The notes below the pieces were generated by a model. The model saw only the letters and a list, made by a program, of their open reading frames with translations, ran no database searches and was not told the origin of the DNA. A stretch of 64,000 nucleotides of DNA from Streptococcus devriesei DSM 19639 (GTDB lineage Bacteria; Bacillota; Bacilli; Lactobacillales; Streptococcaceae), in contig NZ_AUIN01000013.1 of NCBI RefSeq assembly GCF_000423725.1, positions 1-64,000 of the forward strand. Direction: 5' to 3'. The position numbers were made by a program, and so were the translations under genes. Positions within the stretch are counted from its first letter, which is position 1; every line of letters starts with the position of its first letter. Positions 36,964 through 46,189 of this stretch are shown here, one piece after another.

Positions 36964-37251
36964 ATGTTAAAACCCTTAGGAGACCGAGTGGTCGTACAAC
37001 TAATGAAAGAAGAAGAAAAAACAGTCGGCGGTTTTGTTCTTGCCGGAGCTGGTCAGGATAAAACACAAAAGGCAAAGGTAGTGGCTGTTGGCGAAGGCAT
37101 TCGTACATTGAGCGGTGACTTAGTTGCTCCAAGCATAGCTCAGGGTGACACTGTCCTGCTTGAAAATCATGTGGGAACACCTGTTAAAGACGATGACAAG
37201 GATTATCTGATTATTCGTGAAGCAGATGTTTTGGCTGTCGTTCAGGACTAA
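36964..37251 (+). CDS. groES: Co-chaperonin GroES
   Basis: A 95-residue lid of the GroEL chamber with N-terminal [14 protein letters not shown], the mobile loop around [12 protein letters not shown] and C-terminal [12 protein letters not shown] tggagg is 6 bases upstream. Expression should be induced by heat through both HrcA and CtsR. A 115-base gap separates it from groEL. Confidence 0.97.
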   Translation: MLKPLGDRVVVQLMKEEEKTVGGFVLAGAGQDKTQKAKVVAVGEGIRTLSGDLVAPSIAQGDTVLLENHVGTPVKDDDKDYLIIREADVLAVVQD

Positions 37252-37363
37252 TCAGAAAGACTGTAACATATACTTAGATGCTTGATGATGGCGTTTTAAC
37301 GTTTTGGCGGTAAAAGCGCCTTATGAGAAAGACAGACTATTAGATTTAGATAAAGAGGATTAG

Positions 37364-38992
<1,629 letters not shown>

Positions 38993-39059
38993 TAGATGCA
39001 AAAGAGGCTGGGTAAAACTCGTCCAGTATTCCTGTTTTGGAATAAGCTCTTGACGCAGG

Positions 39060-39168
39060 GGTGGGAGTGAAACGGTCTGGGGAGAGACCGTTTCAGGTCA
39101 CCACCTTGAAACTAGGGAGTGGTGAGAACCAAAATTTTCAATTTTTGGTTTCTTTCCCACTCCCTTTT
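39060..39168 (+). repeat. Two strong hairpins downstream of groEL
   Basis: ggtg/cacc plus tgaaacggtct/agaccgtttca (39060-39102, 11-bp perfect inner stem). Then gggagtgg/ccactccc enclosing aaccaaaa/ttttggtt (39115-39164), followed by TTTT, which probably terminates groESL. Upstream, gtccagtattcctgttttgg (39021-39040) resembles a sequence at 46021-46039. The rest of 38993-39543 is AT-rich without a gene. Confidence 0.75.
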
Positions 39169-39360
39169 AATGTGTCCTTGGTTAAAAGGGGTAAGTAAGA
39201 AGCGGTAAAACAGATGATTTTGCGGCTTTGGTTTTTTTGCTGCAAACTGACACAGTAAGTAAAATGAGGAATTTGTCCAATTGCCAATCAGCCTTAAATC
39301 AGGAAAAAGTAGGAGATTTGTCCAAAAAAACAGTTGATTTTGATTGTTTTGTTATCATTT

Positions 39361-39369
39361 TGTTATAAT
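39361..39369 (+). promoter_or_regulatory. Extended -10 promoter of the TcaA-like gene
   Basis: TGT-TATAAT at 39361-39369. A second TATAAT follows at 39388-39393. Either would give a long leader of 140 or more bases. Confidence 0.55.
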
Positions 39370-39406
39370 TTAAAAAAAGAAAAAAAGTATAATGCGAGAA
39401 CAGAAT

Positions 39407-39470
39407 AAAAGGGCAGCTCTTGTCTTGATGTCTGTTTGAAGACTGCAGTTGGTTTATCTGCGGCTCTTTT
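39407..39470 (+). terminator. Terminator-like hairpin in the leader of the TcaA-like gene
   Basis: aaaagggc/gctctttt (one G-T) plus gc/gc beyond a mismatch, and an inner gtc/gac, followed by TTTT. It lies between the predicted promoter and the gene, so it could attenuate expression. Confidence 0.45.
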
Positions 39471-39543
39471 GAACACTGTAAAAGAGTGTTTAGAAGCTTA
39501 ATTGTCGGATTAGCCGGTCAGTACTTTTTATGAGGAGTATAAG

Positions 39544-41247
39544 ATGGAGAAATTAAAGAAAGAATGGCAGCGCTTCTTTCAACAGGTAAAAGAGCTGCTG
39601 GGGCCGCTTTTTGCAAGAATGAAAAAAGCAGTCAAAAAACTGCTCCAAAGAAAGCCCATCCGCACCACTCTCGTGATTATTGGGGTTCTTTTAGTTATCT
39701 TTGGTTTATGGGGAAGTCTTCATTATTCCAAAACAGCTACGTTGGATCGTTATATCAGGGCTCGGAGTGCTTCGGGCAATACCTTTGAAAATATCAAGGA
39801 ATATATGGTTTGGGATGATACCAATGAGCTGATTACTAATGATGAAGCTCAGTATACCAAGTTTGCGCGCCTGAAAACAAAAGCTTCCCAACGCAGCCTG
39901 CGCAGCAAACTGTTGATGGCGGATAATTCCGATACTGTTTATCTCAAGCGTATTGGGCGCCGCTTCTTCTTTTTTCCAGACTATCGGCTGGCAATGAAGC
40001 CGCTCAAGCTCAAGCTGAAAACAAATGTTTCAGATTTGGATGTTCTTTTGAATGATAAAAAGGTTGCAACCAGCAATTCTGAACAGTACCATCTGGCGCT
40101 TGACCATTTGCCGGTAGGGGATTATCGCTTTACTCTTAATGGATTGCATAATGGCAAAGAAGTTGAATTCAGCAAAGATTATGATGGCAAGCATAAGACA
40201 ATTGATATGACTTTGGCCTTTAAGAATTTCACGGTCAAAAGTAATCTGGCAAACGGCGACCTCTATTTCGGCAAAAAGAAGGTCTCTTCTCTTTCCAATG
40301 GAGAATATGCGGTCAGTGACTATCCTGTCATGGGAACCAAGCCTGTCTATGTTAAAAAGACCTTTTCGGACGGGGAAATAAAATCTAAGAAGCAGTCGCT
40401 CCTTGATATTGCAGACGGCAGTACCATTCAGCTGGATGTTCCTGATCAGCTGGACAATGCAACTGCTCAGAATTTGCTTAAGTCTGCGTTTGAAAAATTT
40501 TCTGTCTATGCCACTAGCGGTCAGGATCCTGTGGATTTAAACACTGTTTTTGAAAAGGGCACAGAAAATCATTTTTACGGGGCTTTGAAAGGCAGCATCA
40601 AGCAAAAGATGGTAACAGACAGCCGAAAACCGTCCAGCTTTGCCATTACCTCTGTGACGCTGAGCGACTTGCATCAAACGGGCGTTAAAACTTACAGTTT
40701 GTCTTATGCAGCTACCTATGATTATTACTATGATGAAGCAACAGATCCAGAAAAGAAAACCTCAGGCCACCTGCTTCAAAGTCTTACCGGTCAGATTAGC
40801 GTTAAAAAAACAGCAAAGGGTTACACTGTTATTAAATCTATCAGCGGCCCAACAATGGTCGCTGAGGATAATCAGGTGAAAAGTCCGACACCTCTGCCGG
40901 AGGAACTGATTGGAACTTGGGAGACTAAGGAAGATGATAAGACAGTAACCATGACCTTCTCGGAAGACGGAACTGTGACGAAAAAGACTGACTATAAGGA
41001 CGATAAGAAAGAAGATACGACCAAAACAGCCAAAGTTGAAAAAACTGATGAAACATCAGATGGTACTTATCGCTATTACTATCAATCCGGCGACAAAGCA
41101 GCCTTTACTGTTTTAGATGACATCGGTGCCAATGATCACTATACCTATGGCGTTAAAATCAACGGCACAAGCATTACCACCGTTTATTGGGAAAGCGATG
41201 ATACCAGCGGCGCTCCTAAAACGGGTATCAGCTTAACTAAAAAATAG
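39544..41247 (+). CDS. Membrane-anchored TcaA/YvbJ-like protein
   Basis: A 567-residue protein: basic cytoplasmic N-terminus, one membrane helix (TLVIIGVLLVIFGLWGSL, about residues 41-60), then a large extracellular part with repeated beta-rich modules (LNDKKVATSNSEQYHLALDHLPVGDYRF ...; DLYFGKKKVSSLSNGEYAVSDYP ...). This resembles the TcaA family, linked to glycopeptide sensitivity, but lacks its N-terminal zinc ribbon. The C-terminal 110 residues (ELIGTWETKEDDKTVTMTFSEDGTV) look like a separate lipocalin-like module. Assignment is tentative. Confidence 0.6.
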   Translation: MEKLKKEWQRFFQQVKELLGPLFARMKKAVKKLLQRKPIRTTLVIIGVLLVIFGLWGSLHYSKTATLDRYIRARSASGNTFENIKEYMVWDDTNELITNDEAQYTKFARLKTKASQRSLRSKLLMADNSDTVYLKRIGRRFFFFPDYRLAMKPLKLKLKTNVSDLDVLLNDKKVATSNSEQYHLALDHLPVGDYRFTLNGLHNGKEVEFSKDYDGKHKTIDMTLAFKNFTVKSNLANGDLYFGKKKVSSLSNGEYAVSDYPVMGTKPVYVKKTFSDGEIKSKKQSLLDIADGSTIQLDVPDQLDNATAQNLLKSAFEKFSVYATSGQDPVDLNTVFEKGTENHFYGALKGSIKQKMVTDSRKPSSFAITSVTLSDLHQTGVKTYSLSYAATYDYYYDEATDPEKKTSGHLLQSLTGQISVKKTAKGYTVIKSISGPTMVAEDNQVKSPTPLPEELIGTWETKEDDKTVTMTFSEDGTVTKKTDYKDDKKEDTTKTAKVEKTDETSDGTYRYYYQSGDKAAFTVLDDIGANDHYTYGVKINGTSITTVYWESDDTSGAPKTGISLTKK

Positions 41248-41320
41248 AAACTAGACGTTTCTGAATTTAGCTGTATTGGCAAAGCACGGTCGGTTTAGCT
41301 TCTATGCTCAGTCAAAAGTA

Positions 41321-41360
41321 AAAAAGAGCTTCCAAAATAATTATTTTGGAAGCTCTTTTT
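41321..41360. terminator. Bidirectional terminator, perfect 20-bp palindrome
   Basis: A 40-base perfect dyad whose halves are aaaaagagcttccaaaataa and its complement. It serves the convergent TcaA-like and RluA-family genes. The right half also encodes the last codons and stop of the RluA-family gene. Confidence 0.95.
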
Positions 41361-42207
41361 CAAAACTGTCTGACCGTGCTTGGACTTTAATTTTCTTGAG
41401 GGTTAGAGGATGTGTGAAACTTAATTGATAAGCGTGCAGCATGAGCCTGCCTGCAGTGTGCTGATTGTAAAGAGGATCTCCTATGAGAGGGTAGCCGTGA
41501 TAGGCCAGATGAACACGGATCTGGTGGGTACGGCCTGTTTGGAGGCGGCATTTGACCAGGCTGGTGTGATTAGCACAATGTCTTACAAGCGAAACCTGAG
41601 TGATGGCCGTCTGACCGTGTTTTTGATCAACTACCCGCTTACGCCGGTCATGGCGGTCACGCCCGATTCGTTCTTTAAAAACAAGGCTTTTTTCGGGGAA
41701 TTGACCGGCTGTCAGAGCTAAGTATTCACGCTGAATGTGTTTGTTTTCCAACAAACGGTTGACGATGGGCAGGATAAAAGGATTCTTAGCGAACAGGACA
41801 GCTCCGCTGGTCTCCATATCCAGTCTGTGGACTACATAGCAGGTCTGTCCTGTGTAGCTGGACACATGATTTAAAAGAGCAATTTCCTTAGGTTCATTGC
41901 CGTGCACTTTCATGCCTTCGGGCTTATTGACGATAATCAGGTGCTCATCTTCATAAAGGCAGTCTGCCAAATCCTTATTTCCCATGGGAATCGTTTTAGT
42001 CGGATAGTCACTGTCATCAAAGATTAACTCAATCAGGTCTCCTGTGTTAACAGGGCTTTGCCAATTGATCATTTCGCCATTGATGAAAACATGCTTCTTG
42101 GTTCTTAGAAAATGTCTGATTTTCCTTGGAATCAGCAAACGCTTTTCCAAAAGCTCTTTAACGGACCCCTTGGGGTAGGGATTGGTAATTTTTACGGTAA
42201 AAGTCAT
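41341..42207 (-). CDS. RluA family pseudouridine synthase
   Basis: A 288-residue RNA pseudouridine synthase with the catalytic motif VVHRLDMETSG (active Asp), GRTHQIRVHL and an N-terminal S4-like segment (LLIPRKIRHFLRTKKHVFINGE). The exact RNA target (23S sites of RluD type or other) cannot be told from sequence. Its ATG lies 6 bases after a TATAAT box with no Shine-Dalgarno, suggesting a leaderless mRNA. It is divergent from pbp2a. Confidence 0.92.
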   Translation of the reverse strand: MTFTVKITNPYPKGSVKELLEKRLLIPRKIRHFLRTKKHVFINGEMINWQSPVNTGDLIELIFDDSDYPTKTIPMGNKDLADCLYEDEHLIIVNKPEGMKVHGNEPKEIALLNHVSSYTGQTCYVVHRLDMETSGAVLFAKNPFILPIVNRLLENKHIQREYLALTAGQFPEKSLVFKERIGRDRHDRRKRVVDQKHGQTAITQVSLVRHCANHTSLVKCRLQTGRTHQIRVHLAYHGYPLIGDPLYNQHTAGRLMLHAYQLSFTHPLTLKKIKVQARSDSFEKELPK

Positions 42208-42213
42208 GATTTT

Positions 42214-42244
42214 ATTATATCATTTTCGTCAAAATTGATATAAT
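42214..42244. promoter_or_regulatory. Palindromic divergent promoter of the RluA-family gene and pbp2a
   Basis: attatatca (42214-42222) and tgatataat (42236-42244) are perfect inverted copies, giving two outward-facing extended -10 boxes. In both directions TATAAT is followed by exactly 6 bases and then ATG, so transcription would start at the start codon. Confidence 0.75.
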
Positions 42245-42250
42245 AGGTGC

Positions 42251-44521
42251 ATGAGTATATTAGAATTGTTAAAAAAGAAATTTTTTCCCAAACAATATCA
42301 GGCTGAACAGGAGCGCCGCAAAGAAGAAGCGGCAGCCCGGGCAAAAGAAGAGCAGGAAGACGCTGACAGCGGCTACCACCGCAGCTATGGCCAAAAGGCG
42401 GATAGCGGCAAATTCAATGTTTTTCTAAGCAAGATTGGTCTGGCTAAAAACGGACTGATACGCAGGTACTGGCGGCGTTATCACGTCGGAAAAATTCTGC
42501 TGATAGCGCTGGGAACTTTTGTTCTATTGACGGGGTCTTATCTGTTTTATCTGGCCAAAACGACCAATGTTTCTAACTTGCAGCAGGCCTTGAAAGCAAC
42601 GACAGTCATTTATGACAAAAATGAAAAGCAGGCCGGCTCTCTTTACGGTCAAAAGGGTACCTATGTCGAGCTGGATGCTATTTCTGATGATTTGGAAAAT
42701 GCAGTGATTGCAACCGAGGACAGAAGTTTTTATGAAAACAGCGGTATTAATTACAAGCGGATGCTTTTGGCTGTTGTCACTTTAGGATATTCCGGAGGCG
42801 GATCCACTATCACTCAGCAGTTAGCTAAAAATGCCTTTTTGACTCAGGAACAAACGGTTAAACGAAAAGCACGGGAGTTTTTCCTGGCCTTGGAACTGAC
42901 TAAAAAATACAGTAAAAAAGAAATTCTGACCATGTATCTCAATAATGCTTATTTCGGCAACGGGGTCTGGGGTGTTGAAGATGCCAGCCAGAAGTATTTT
43001 GGGACAACAGCTGCTCAGCTGACGCTGGATGAGGCGGCGACTCTGGCAGGAATGCTTAAGGGACCTGGTATTTATAACCCGCTTTATTCGGTTGAAAATG
43101 CGACCAACCGGCGCGATACCGTCTTACAAAATATGGTAGCTGCCGGAAAGATTTCTCAAAATCAAGCAGACGAAGCGCAAAGTGTCGGTATGGGCAACCG
43201 CTTGAGTGATACCTATGTAGCTAAAACAGATGACTATGAGTACCCGTCTTATTTTGATGCTGTTATCAGTGAAGCCAGCTCTGTTTATGGCATCAGTGAA
43301 AAAGATATTGTCAATAACGGCTACAAAATTTATACGGAACTGGATCAGAATTACCAGACCGGTATGCAGCAGACTTTTGATGAAGACAGTCTCTTTCCTG
43401 TTTCGCCCTATGATAACAGCAGCGCTCAGGCTGCCAGTGTGGCTCTTGATCCTAAAACCGGCGGCGTCAGAGGCCTGGTCGGCCGGGTTAACAGTACCAA
43501 AGATGTGACCTTTAGAAGCTATAACTATGCCACACAATCCAGCAGAAGTCCGGGTTCAACGATTAAGCCTTTGACGGTTTATGCTCCGGCCATTGCTTCA
43601 GGCTGGTCCATGGATAAGCTCCTGCCGAACAGGGCTAGGGATTTTGACGGCTATAAGCCGAATAACTACGGCAATATTGAAACAGAAGATGTTCCCATGT
43701 ATCAAGCTCTGGCTAATTCTTATAATATCCCTGCGGTCTATACGCTTGATAAATTAGGTATTAACAAAGCTTTCTCTTACGGCAAGAAGTTTGGTTTAAA
43801 TATGGATGATGCTAAAAGAGAATTAGGCGTTGCTTTAGGCGGCAGTGTTACAACCAATCCGCTGGAGATGGCTCAGGCTTATTCGGCTTTTGCCAACGGC
43901 GGAGTTATGCCGACAGCCCATCTGATTACCCGCATTGAAACGGCCAGCGGTGAAATCCTGAAGAAATTTACACCTAATGATAAACGCGTCCTCAGCAAAT
44001 CTGTGGCAGATAAGATGACCAGCATGATGCTTGGAACCTTTTCAAACGGTACCGGAGTGAATGCCAATGTTTATGGCTATACCTTAGCTGGTAAGACAGG
44101 AACAACAGAAACCAATTTCGACGCCAATCTTGCCAGTGATCAGTGGGTTATCGGCTATACGCCTGATGTTGTCATCAGTCAGTGGCTGGGCTTTAATCAG
44201 ACTGATGAAAAACACTATCTGAGTGACTCAAGTTCAGGAACGGCCTCCAATATCTTTAGTACACAGGCAAGTTACATTCTTCCTTATACGAAGGGAACAG
44301 AATTCAAGGTTAAAAATGCTTACTTCCAAGACGGTATTAAGTCAACTTATGATCCAGATGATGCTTCTGACCAAACGAATACAGACTCACAGGATATTAT
44401 TGACAGCATCCGGGAGAAAGCGCAAAATGCCACAGATTCAATCAAGAAGCAAGTAGATGATGCCAATCTGGTTGACAAGGCTAAAAACCTTTGGGACAGG
44501 GTGGTAAATTATTTTGAGTAA
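42251..44521 (+). CDS. pbp2a: Penicillin-binding protein 2A (bifunctional class A)
   Basis: A 756-residue peptidoglycan synthase with a charged cytoplasmic N-terminus, a membrane helix near residues 78-98, the glycosyltransferase domain (IATEDRSFYENSG near 155, GGSTITQQLAKN) and the transpeptidase domain (SRSPGSTIKP near 433, SYN, KTGTT near 615). Its ATG sits 6 bases after TATAAT with only AGG in between. It is followed by rpmG-secE, the usual streptococcal order. Confidence 0.94.
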   Translation: MSILELLKKKFFPKQYQAEQERRKEEAAARAKEEQEDADSGYHRSYGQKADSGKFNVFLSKIGLAKNGLIRRYWRRYHVGKILLIALGTFVLLTGSYLFYLAKTTNVSNLQQALKATTVIYDKNEKQAGSLYGQKGTYVELDAISDDLENAVIATEDRSFYENSGINYKRMLLAVVTLGYSGGGSTITQQLAKNAFLTQEQTVKRKAREFFLALELTKKYSKKEILTMYLNNAYFGNGVWGVEDASQKYFGTTAAQLTLDEAATLAGMLKGPGIYNPLYSVENATNRRDTVLQNMVAAGKISQNQADEAQSVGMGNRLSDTYVAKTDDYEYPSYFDAVISEASSVYGISEKDIVNNGYKIYTELDQNYQTGMQQTFDEDSLFPVSPYDNSSAQAASVALDPKTGGVRGLVGRVNSTKDVTFRSYNYATQSSRSPGSTIKPLTVYAPAIASGWSMDKLLPNRARDFDGYKPNNYGNIETEDVPMYQALANSYNIPAVYTLDKLGINKAFSYGKKFGLNMDDAKRELGVALGGSVTTNPLEMAQAYSAFANGGVMPTAHLITRIETASGEILKKFTPNDKRVLSKSVADKMTSMMLGTFSNGTGVNANVYGYTLAGKTGTTETNFDANLASDQWVIGYTPDVVISQWLGFNQTDEKHYLSDSSSGTASNIFSTQASYILPYTKGTEFKVKNAYFQDGIKSTYDPDDASDQTNTDSQDIIDSIREKAQNATDSIKKQVDDANLVDKAKNLWDRVVNYFE

Positions 44522-44572
44522 ACTTGCAAGAATAATAGAACCGTGTTAAAATAAGAAGGCTATGGAGGCATT

Positions 44573-44725
44573 ATGGCACAGAAAAAAGCAAGTCTAGCCT
44601 GTGTGGAATGCGGCTCGCGCAACTATTCGATCGGAGTGAGCAGCAATCCCAAACCTAACCGGCTGGAAGTTAATAAATTTTGTAAACATTGTAAGAAATA
44701 CACACTACACAAAGAAACACGTTAG
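44573..44725 (+). CDS. rpmG: 50S ribosomal protein L33
   Basis: A 50-residue protein, [18 protein letters not shown] at the start and [15 protein letters not shown] at the end. It keeps both CxxC pairs, so this is the zinc-containing form. An atggagg RBS precedes the ATG. It lies 10 bases before secE. Confidence 0.95.
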   Translation: MAQKKASLACVECGSRNYSIGVSSNPKPNRLEVNKFCKHCKKYTLHKETR

Positions 44726-44735
44726 GAGAGAAACC

Positions 44736-44912
44736 ATGAAATTTATCGGAGGCGTATTTTCCGTTCTAAAAAATACAACTTGGCCGACACGCAAGCAGTC
44801 TTGGCATGATTTTATTTCGATTCTTGAGTACTCAGCATTTTTTGCTCTGGTTATTTTTCTGTTTGACAAACTGTTAAACTTAGGCTTAACTGATCTGCTG
44901 AGTCGCTTTTAA
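44736..44912 (+). CDS. secE: Preprotein translocase subunit SecE
   Basis: A 58-residue single-span SecE: an amphipathic N-terminus with the TTWPTRKQSW motif, then one membrane helix (AFFALVIFLFDKLLNLGL). It stabilises SecY in the translocon. RBS ggagag overlaps the rpmG stop region. It lies between rpmG and nusG as in most Firmicutes. Confidence 0.94.
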   Translation: MKFIGGVFSVLKNTTWPTRKQSWHDFISILEYSAFFALVIFLFDKLLNLGLTDLLSRF

Positions 44913-44989
44913 CCACCTGGCAGGAAATCTTTTAAACAGAATGTCTGATGGTTCAGTTAACTATTAGATTTCTGCTTAGTTTGCAAGGA

Positions 44990-45017
44990 GCGGGACTGCT
45001 TGACGGTGTCCCGTTTT
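44990..45017 (+). terminator. Terminator between secE and nusG
   Basis: cgggac/gtcccg hairpin followed by T5. It separates pbp2a-rpmG-secE from nusG. Confidence 0.82.
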
Positions 45018-45061
45018 TATGGTCGGGAATGCAAAAAAGCCTATCGTTTTTGAGACTTTTG

Positions 45062-45070
45062 TGGTATAAT
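45062..45070 (+). promoter_or_regulatory. nusG extended -10 promoter
   Basis: TGG-TATAAT, about 53 bases before the nusG start. The predicted leader is about 45 nt. Confidence 0.75.
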
Positions 45071-45084
45071 ATAGCAAAAGTTCC

Positions 45085-45105
45085 AAAAGCCGCATAGGCT
45101 TTTTT
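45085..45105 (+). terminator. Terminator-like hairpin in the nusG leader
   Basis: aaaagcc/ggctttt with loop gcata and a T6 run, directly before the ggagg RBS of nusG. A distant copy aaaaaagcctat (45033-45044) could pair with the same 3' arm in read-through transcripts. Confidence 0.65.
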
Positions 45106-45122
45106 ATAATGGAGGAAAAATT

Positions 45123-45662
45123 ATGTTAGATTCATTTGATAAGGGCTGGTTTGTTCTGCAGACTTATTCAGGTTATGAAAATAAGGTTAAAGAAAATCTC
45201 CTGCAGCGGGCACAGACCTACAACATGCTGGATAATATCCTGCGCGTGGAAATTCCTACACAGACGGTCAATGTTGAAAAAAACGGGAAAACTAAAGAAA
45301 TCGAAGAAAACCGTTTTCCGGGCTATGTTCTGGTTGAAATGGTTATGACAGATGAGGCTTGGTTTGTGGTGCGTAATACGCCAAATGTTACCGGTTTTGT
45401 GGGCTCGCACGGTAACCGTTCTAAACCGACACCGCTGCTTGAAGAAGAAATCCGTTCAATCTTGCTGTCTATGGGACAAACCGTGGATGTGATTGATACC
45501 AATATCAAAGAAGGCGATGTGGTTCAAATCATTGACGGTGCCTTTATGGGGCAGGAAGGCCGTGTTGTTGAAATTGAAAACAACAAGGTTAAAATCATGA
45601 TTAACATGTTTGGTTCAGAAACACAGGCAGAGCTGGAATTGTATCAGATTGCAGAACTGTAA
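45123..45662 (+). CDS. nusG: Transcription elongation/termination factor NusG
   Basis: A 179-residue NusG with the NGN domain (GWFVLQTYSGYENKVKENL ... FPGYVLVEMVMTDEAWFVVRNTPNVTGFVG) and the C-terminal KOW domain (EGDVVQIIDGAFMGQEGRVVEI). It binds RNA polymerase and controls pausing and termination. The leader hairpin suggests it might regulate its own transcript. It has its own promoter, separate from secE. Confidence 0.97.
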   Translation: MLDSFDKGWFVLQTYSGYENKVKENLLQRAQTYNMLDNILRVEIPTQTVNVEKNGKTKEIEENRFPGYVLVEMVMTDEAWFVVRNTPNVTGFVGSHGNRSKPTPLLEEEIRSILLSMGQTVDVIDTNIKEGDVVQIIDGAFMGQEGRVVEIENNKVKIMINMFGSETQAELELYQIAEL

Positions 45663-45669
45663 GCAAAAT

Positions 45670-45984
45670 GAAGCTGGGACGTTTGTTTCAGCTCAACTTG
45701 AAAATAAACTTATTTTTTATACATATATGTTTTTGCAGCTCTGCAAATGTCAATTTGAATGGTACTTATTTGCGAGCGAAGCGAGCCATGACCGAGACTT
45801 TCCTTAGGTGATAACGGACGGTAGCGACTTCCGTTGGAATTCCATACCTAAGATTTGAGCCTAAGGTCTCAAATCTTCCGAGTGCCTGAAACACTGAGGT
45901 TTCAGGCACTTTTATCACGGCGGAAAGTCTCGAAAAAGACATTGTCTACAACCTGAAGCTGAAACATTTGTTTCAGCTTCTTTT
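45670..45984 (+). ncRNA. Candidate structured RNA element between nusG and the patatin gene
   Basis: Two flanking near-identical hairpin repeats (45670-45694 and 45955-45980) bound a multi-branched fold. P1 cgagactttcc/ggaaagtctcg (45793-45803 with 45922-45932) and P2 gtgataa/ttatcac (45808-45814 with 45912-45918) close the junction. Inside are P3 (cgga/tccg), P4 aagatttgag/ctcaaatctt and P5 agtgcctgaaac/gtttcaggcact. The right repeat plus TTTT is a terminator. A weak promoter (TTGAAA, TACATA) precedes it. No protein frame fits. It could instead be a BOX-like repeat. Confidence 0.45.
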
Positions 45985-46149
45985 CATATTAAGAGCCAGC
46001 AAGCACTCCAGAAAAAATTAGTCCATTGTCCTGTTTTGGTTTCATCCTTTCAATAAATAAAAATCGATTGCCTCCATGTTTTTGTTAGCTGATGAGTTTA
46101 TGGAGCTGGCACGAAGCCGTTCTATTTCCCCGCATTTTCCGAAATCTTT
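45985..46149. other. Spacer upstream of the patatin gene
   Basis: Contains gtccattgtcctgttttgg (46021-46039), similar to a sequence after groEL (39021-39040), suggesting a dispersed intergenic repeat. No gene was recognised. Confidence 0.4.
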
Positions 46150-46158
46150 TGTTATAAT
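46150..46158 (+). promoter_or_regulatory. Extended -10 promoter of the patatin gene
   Basis: TGT-TATAAT, 31 bases before the ATG at 46190. Confidence 0.7.
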
Positions 46159-46189
46159 AAAGACATTGATTCGTGAAAGAAGGGATTAG

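Noticed and set aside
45105..45110. TATAAT just before the nusG RBS as a second promoter
   Set aside because: Transcription from it would begin inside or after the ribosome binding site, so a promoter role is unlikely.
45771..45786. Short tandem gcgagc repeat as a CRISPR or VNTR
   Set aside because: Only two 6-base copies separated by three bases. No repeat array with spacers was seen anywhere in the window.
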